NCBI GenBank assembly: GCA_941918925.1 | Contig: OW799234.1 | Location: 40,950,412 to 41,014,411 of the forward strand | DNA: 64,000 bases | Reading direction: 5' to 3' | Source: Phyto melanocephala | Lineage: Eukaryota > Arthropoda > Insecta > Diptera > Rhinophoridae | Program-made: the position numbers and the translations under genes | Notes under the pieces: generated by a model | What the model saw: the letters and a program-made list of their open reading frames with translations, nothing else | Told to the model about the DNA's origin: nothing | The model's database searches: none | Shown: piece by piece, positions 59,292-64,000 of the stretch | Layout: each line of letters opens with the position of its first letter | Numbering within the stretch: position 1 is the stretch's first letter

Positions 59292-59821
59292 TTTTTATTT
59301 AATTTTATACATTATTTATATTTTCATTTTTTTTATATATTTTTTTTATTTTTTTTTAAATTTTTAAAAATTTTTATTATTTTTTTTTATTTTTAATAAA
59401 TTTTTTTTTTGTAATTTTTTTTTTTTTTGGAAACGTACATACGTAAACTCAATTTATAATTCTGCAATGGGATGTTTTTATATATGTACGTATTTTATAT
59501 GAGATGAATGGTGATATAAACAATTGTTATTGCATGACTACACGTTGTGAAGGGTATATAAGATTCGGCACGGCCGAATATAGCACTGTTTCCTGTTTAT
59601 ATTTTTTTTAATTTTTTTAAAAAAATTTTTAAACATTTTTTTTAAATTTGTTTAGTAATTTTTTTTATTTTTAATATATTTTTTTTGTTTTGGTATGTTT
59701 TTTACATGTATGTACGTATTTTATATGAGATTAATGGTGATACAAACAATTGTTATTGCACGTCTACACGTTGTGAAGGGTATAAAAGATTCGGCACGGC
59801 CGAATATAGTATTGTTACTTG

Positions 59822-60895
59822 TTTTAAGCTTCCCTAACAATAAATAAAAATGTTAGCCGATGGACTGTAAGAAGGGCGCTACACAACATTGGTTCCGTCT
59901 CACCTGTGATGAAACCTAAACCTGCATTGTCACAAAAAAATTTATCAGCACGGCTTAAATTCACCAGGCAACACAAACATTTTTTTTCTTTAAATACGAT
60001 GTTGAAATATTTAAAGTTGTCGAACTGTGTCTTATTTCACACACACTTATTTAGTCTTAATATTTGATAAATGTGTTTATGATTTTCTTTCACGTTTACA
60101 AATTGTATATACCTGGATAAAATTTCGTTTAGAGATTCACTTTTTCGGAAATTTAACAATGGCTACTTGGAGCAATTATTTTCTTGTTCAAAAGGTTAGG
60201 ACGAATACGCCATTTTTAAATGTAAAGAGCTCATGAAATATATTTAATTTTTCCTTTAATCTGAATTTTATGTTGATAAATTTTGGTACACTGGCTCTTT
60301 TACTAAATTTGTAACGCGATATTATATTTTGCAATGAATATATTTATTTAATATTCCAAAAATTTACTAAGTTTTACACTCGTACATACCTACAAGGCCA
60401 CGAGCCGACAAACTTTTCTTCTTCCCACATAAAACTAAAATTAACTTGACAAAATCTTGAACTTTCGACCTCAGTGCCATTATTTTATTTTTCTCCGTTT
60501 TCACCTTTTCGTTTTCATTGTCATACGATATCGGAGATGCCATATATTCACAATCATAATACAGATGGTCCCACCTGGTTTCACATACCTGCGTGAAACG
60601 TGAATAATTCGTATCTGACATAACTTTATTAACAAGCCAGTTACATTTTACATAATTTTAAGTTCATAATGTATGTACTATTAAATCGGATTGGCAGATT
60701 CCCTAATGAAAAACAAGGAAAACCCTGACAGTATATTTATATAATCCTAAAAAGGGATGTGCAGAACATTTTCGTCAACAATTTATGTCATACATATTTT
60801 AATAATAAAGGCAAAGTAGATTGGCTTTGATATGTTTGTATTCATACTTACATTTTCAACAGATTTCTACTTCAAGAACTTTATATTATAATAAC
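59822..60895. other. Low-repeat interval, possible host sequence
   Basis: No transposon signature seen. It ends at the CACTG terminus of the second CMC copy. It holds one candidate exon (60,367-60,621). Confidence 0.4.
60367..60621 (-). CDS. Possible first exon of an unrecognised protein
   Basis: Minus strand ATG at 60,621, 84 codons: MSDTNYSRFTQVCETRWDHL, a charged middle (DNENEKVKTEKNK) and a basic end with KVQDFVKLILVLCGKKKSL. A donor-like GGTATGT near 60,390 would end the exon after SARGLV. I recognise no family. Chance is possible at this length; it stands out only because composition is protein-like and the interval lacks repeats. Confidence 0.25.
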   Translation of the reverse strand: MSDTNYSRFTQVCETRWDHLYYDCEYMASPISYDNENEKVKTEKNKIMALRSKVQDFVKLILVLCGKKKSLSARGLVGMYECKT

Positions 60896-63322
60896 ACTGC
60901 TCTGCAAAAAATCTTTTTTTGTCTTCCCATTAAATAAAACTATGTGGACTATATACAAATCCGTTGTCGGTTTTTTTCCATCAGATCGGGATTTTTTTTA
61001 TGGGCGTGGCAAAATTTCCCCCTAAATTAGTCAGGTACGGAGATATATTTCATCCTAACCCGAGAACCAGTCTTCCGAATTTCAAAAGTAAAACACCCAA
61101 AAATGTGTAACAAAATTGTATTTATTTTAGTGGAATAAAAGTTTTCTCTATCTCTTATCGTTTTGGAGTTATTTAGAAATTAATGGAGAAAAAAAAATTT
61201 TCGTGCAAAATTCGTAATATTTTTCAATTTAAAAATGGAATTAAAAAAAATATAAGGTAAATATTTAACATTTTAAACTTTTTTTTGAGGCCTCTTTATC
61301 TTGGAAATAAAAAAAGCCATAAACCATAAAAATCGGTTAAAAAATGTCGATTTTATTGTCAATTTACCGCAGGTACCCAATATTGTAATGCAACCAGCCT
61401 TGTATATGATATATGTAACATTTCGTTAAGTGAGCAGGTAATGGAACTGAAGTACAACGATTTTTTGCATGGTTCTTGGAATTAAAAATTATAACATAGT
61501 ATTTTTCAATTACCTGTGATTTAAAATTAAGAACATTAGGGTAGATTCTAGTATTTATTGTATATATAGAAGCTAATGGGCAATAAGTAAGTCACTTTTA
61601 ATTTGAATATCGTGCGGTTAAAATCGGCAACAGTAAATAGATCTTATTGTCTACTTTGTTATTGTGTAAAGAAATAAAGCATTTAAAGAATCCACAAACG
61701 CCTTCATATTACAAAATGTCAAGGATTTGTAACAAATCTCCAATTTTATTTTGTTACGTTTGTGGCAATCTAACTTTAAGTTCTCAAAGGGAGACAATAT
61801 CTTCCAAGATTAAAAATGCTTATCGCCGTTACTTTGGGTTTCCTATCGATGATAGAGATAAAAATTGGCTGCCGAAAATATGTTGTAGTAGCTGTGGTAA
61901 GTCTTTAAGAGGTTGGTTAAAAGGAAGTCATAAGTCTTTGCCGTTTATGAAGCCAGCGATTTGGAGTGAACCACAAAATCATCAAAATGATTGCTACTTT
62001 TGCCATACTAAAAAACATGAGTTTACCAAAAAACCAAAAATAAAGTTATATATCCAAATACATGCGTCAAAAGACCAGTTTACAAGTAAATTTTTACCTC
62101 CATTGCCTTCTACCGACGATGAAGAAAATGGGCTTTCTGCAGCAACTGAATCCACTTACGCCAGCATAGGTGTTTTTTCGCATTCATTTGGAAGTCCAAT
62201 GAGGAAACCTTATTTTCCGTATTAAATGATATGAATAACTTAACTGACTTAAAAAACCAAGTCTGAGCTTCTTGCATCCCAATGAAAAGAATGGAGTTTG
62301 GTGCAAACGGACCTTAACGTCTCTTACTTTCGAAATAAAGAACAAACTTTTTTAATATATTTCAGCAAAGAGGAAGGTTTGATATTTTGCGATAATGCTG
62401 ATGAACTTTTGCGACAACTGTGTTTCAGTCATAAATCTGAGGATTGGCAGCTTTTTTACTTCACAATGGCAACAAATTTCCATCGGTCCCACTCGCGTAT
62501 GCAAGAAATATGAAAGAAAACTATTGTAGCATAAAGATGATACTACAAAAAATTAAATATTCGCATTACTCATGGAATCTGCAGATTTTAAAGTCGTAGC
62601 AATGTTAAATGGATTGCAAAGTGGAGATACTACGTTTTATTGCTTCTTATGTGAATGGGATAGCCGCGCAAAAGAAAAACACTACAATGTTAAAATTTGG
62701 CCGAAAAGAGTAAATTTTATTCCAGAAGAAAAAAATTCAGCAGAAGAGCCTTTAAATCAAAAGGAACAAACTCTTCCCTTCATATAAAAGCAAATTTCCT
62801 AGAATCAGAGATGCTTAATTAAAAGAAGGCTTATTTGTAGGTCCACAAATACGACAGTTTATGAAGGACGAGGTCTTTAGAACGAAATTGAATGATGTAG
62901 AAGACAGAACATGAACAGCTTAAGCTATTTTTTTGTTTTAACAATGTTTCCTAAATAATAATTAATAATTATTAACAAAAGTTTTGTGTTATTTAAAATA
63001 AAAAAATATATAGGCGGTAAATATTTTAATTTTTTATTGTAAATTGAAGTTATCTACGGGTCACGACAGGGTGGGTGCTTTAAGCGAGGCGTTGCTACAA
63101 AATTACAATCTGCGAATTTTTTTGCTTGTATTTGTTTTTGTTGTACGAAAATAGATAGAAGTAAAAAGTTGCCAGTAATTGTTGCTACAAGTCGCTTTAT
63201 TGCGCCCACTCTGACGTTGTTTGCTGCATTACACATATTTGGTCAATATTGGGTACCTGCGGTAAATTGACAATAAAATCTACATTTTTAACCGATTTTT
63301 ATAATTTACAGCTTCTTTTATT
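60896..63322 (+). mobile_element. CMC-type transposon, copy 2, 3' end interrupted
   Basis: Left end CACTGCTCTGCAAAAAATC with the same long inverted repeat as 13,400. The right subterminal part (63,000-63,320) is the reverse complement of 13,790-14,060. A DINE enters at 63,323 before the right terminus. Confidence 0.78.
61716..62930 (+). pseudogene. CMC-type transposase, more complete copy
   Basis: ATG at 61,716 (MSRICNKSPILFCYVCGNLT). An N-terminal cysteine-rich region with CYVC, CCSSC and CYFC suggests a DNA-binding zinc finger, and includes FGFPIDDRDKNWLPKICC. Frame breaks at 62,225, then SELLAS.. and YFRNKEQTFLIYFSKEEG, ADELLRQLCFSHKSEDW (62,298-62,450); then FKVVAMLNGLQSGDTTFYCF and CEWDSRAKEKHYNVKIWPKR (62,572-62,787); then a shifted FVGPQIRQFMKDEVFRTKLN (62,830-62,900). 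The C-terminal part is missing. Together with 14,137-14,820 it shows the family's N-terminal two thirds. Inactive. Confidence 0.78.
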
Positions 63323-63782
63323 ATACCCTTCACACAGTGAAAAAGGGTATATATAGGTTTGTCATTCCGTGTGAAATTTCTACAATTTTCATTTCCGACC
63401 CCATAAAGTATATATTTTCTGAAAGCTTATGAATAGGGGAGTCGATTAAGCTCTGTCAGTCTGTCCGTCTGTCCGTGTGTATGTTGAAATCAACTTTTTG
63501 GAGGCCCCCGACACCACCAAGACCCGCGTGAGGTATTAAAACATCAGAAATATTCGGGAGCAGATCGGTATTGAAAATCTGTACATAAACAACGGAGATA
63601 TGAGCAAAAAACCACGACCACCTCGTTTTTTTTTTTTACAACAACACACACTGGATAAACGTAGGTTCGAATCCCAGTTGAGACAAAAAAAAATTTTTTT
63701 TTTATTTCCATTTAATTTTTTATTTATTTATTTTTTTTAAACATACACACATAAACTCAATTTATAATTTTACAATGGTACG
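63323..63782 (+). mobile_element. DINE-1-like repeat, 3'-truncated
   Basis: ATACCCTTCACACAGTG start, CCCCATAAAGTATATATTTT and AGTCGATTAAGC blocks, then CCCAGTTGAGAC and the T-rich middle, fading after TTTACAATGG. Inserted in a T-rich stretch of the CMC copy. Confidence 0.75.
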
Positions 63783-64000
63783 TTCTTGAGCGGATAAAAT
63801 CATTATAAAGAAAAAGAAAGAATAATTAAACATATAGTATGTATGTATGTCCGCATTTATTTAAAGAAAACAAAATGTCACCGCGGCTTTCGCTGCTAGT
63901 AGTTTTCCAATATTTTTCAATCTTCCTCTGGTAACTCTTGCGGAAACCTATACTTTTATTTAATTTAATAAAATAAATCTTAGTTAAGGTAGTTATTAGT
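63783..64000. other. Window end, nothing recognised
   Basis: AT-rich sequence with a short GC-richer stretch near 63,880 (CACCGCGGCTTTCGCTGC); no frame or repeat that I can name. Confidence 0.35.

Larger units (their letters stand above)
56603..59595 (+). mobile_element. DINE B, nested in A
   Basis: Short-type 5' half 56,603-56,993 (ATACCCTTCACCTGTGGTGC onward) and 3' half 59,292-59,595 ending in the hairpin and TTTCCTG. The two halves are split by DINE C. Confidence 0.75.
55655..59821 (+). mobile_element. DINE A, outermost of a three-level nest
   Basis: Starts 5'-truncated at TATATATTTTCTGAAAGC, is broken by a MITE (55,985-56,574) and by DINE B, and resumes at 59,596 to its own 3' end (TTCGGCACGGCCGAA, then ATTGTTACTTG at 59,821). 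Confidence 0.75.

Overview
The window is AT-rich animal DNA packed with transposable elements. I found no intact host gene. Several signs point to a higher fly (Schizophora, probably Calyptratae): many copies of a DINE-1/INE-1-like (Helentron-derived) repeat that starts ATACCCTTCAC and ends in a TTCGGC..GCCGAA hairpin plus CTTG, together with Gypsy, BEL/Pao, LOA-like LINE, P, hAT, piggyBac, PIF/Harbinger and CMC elements of insect type. This taxonomic call is inference from repeat types.

Layout. 0-5 kb: a Gypsy remnant, then a decayed multi-exon gene of an unrecognised C2H2-containing family split by two tRNA-derived SINEs, then a 48-bp minisatellite. 5-12 kb: one hAT element (8-bp target duplication TTTCAATA at 5906-5913 and 11999-12006) reshaped by two rounds of internal tandem duplication, with a foldback element inside. 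12-15.8 kb: DINE pieces and a CMC-like element with CACTG ends. 15.8-17.7 kb: C-terminal half of a P-type transposase. 18.3-20.9 kb: a PIF/Harbinger pair (transposase and MADF protein). 20.9-23.4 kb: a 5'-truncated LINE.

24,156-52,117 is a single nested locus. A minus-strand Gypsy element (G1, target duplication ACCT) was entered by a BEL/Pao element (25,757-33,747) and by a second Gypsy element (G2, 34,004-47,107, target duplication ATTT) with LTRs of about 3 kb. By-eye LTR divergence (G1 about 3%, BEL about 2%, G2 about 0.5%) fits that order of arrival. G2 carries a RING-H2 finger at the start of Gag. BEL carries an additional zinc-knuckle plus protease-like ORF downstream of integrase, in the position of an envelope gene, directly behind a splice-acceptor-like site. 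These two are the most unusual coding features of the window.

52.3-54.1 kb: a piggyBac element flanked by ATAA instead of TTAA. 54.8-55.6 kb: the N-terminal half of a P-type transposase in the same orientation as the half at 15.8-17.7 kb and nearly complementary to it, so one P element may have been split by about 37 kb of later insertions. 55.7-59.8 kb: three DINE copies nested inside each other, with a MITE and a mariner-like element. 60.9-63.3 kb: a second CMC-like copy, cut by another DINE. Almost every coding region carries stops, frameshifts or deletions; the genes are best read as fossils of selfish elements, not as a working pathway.
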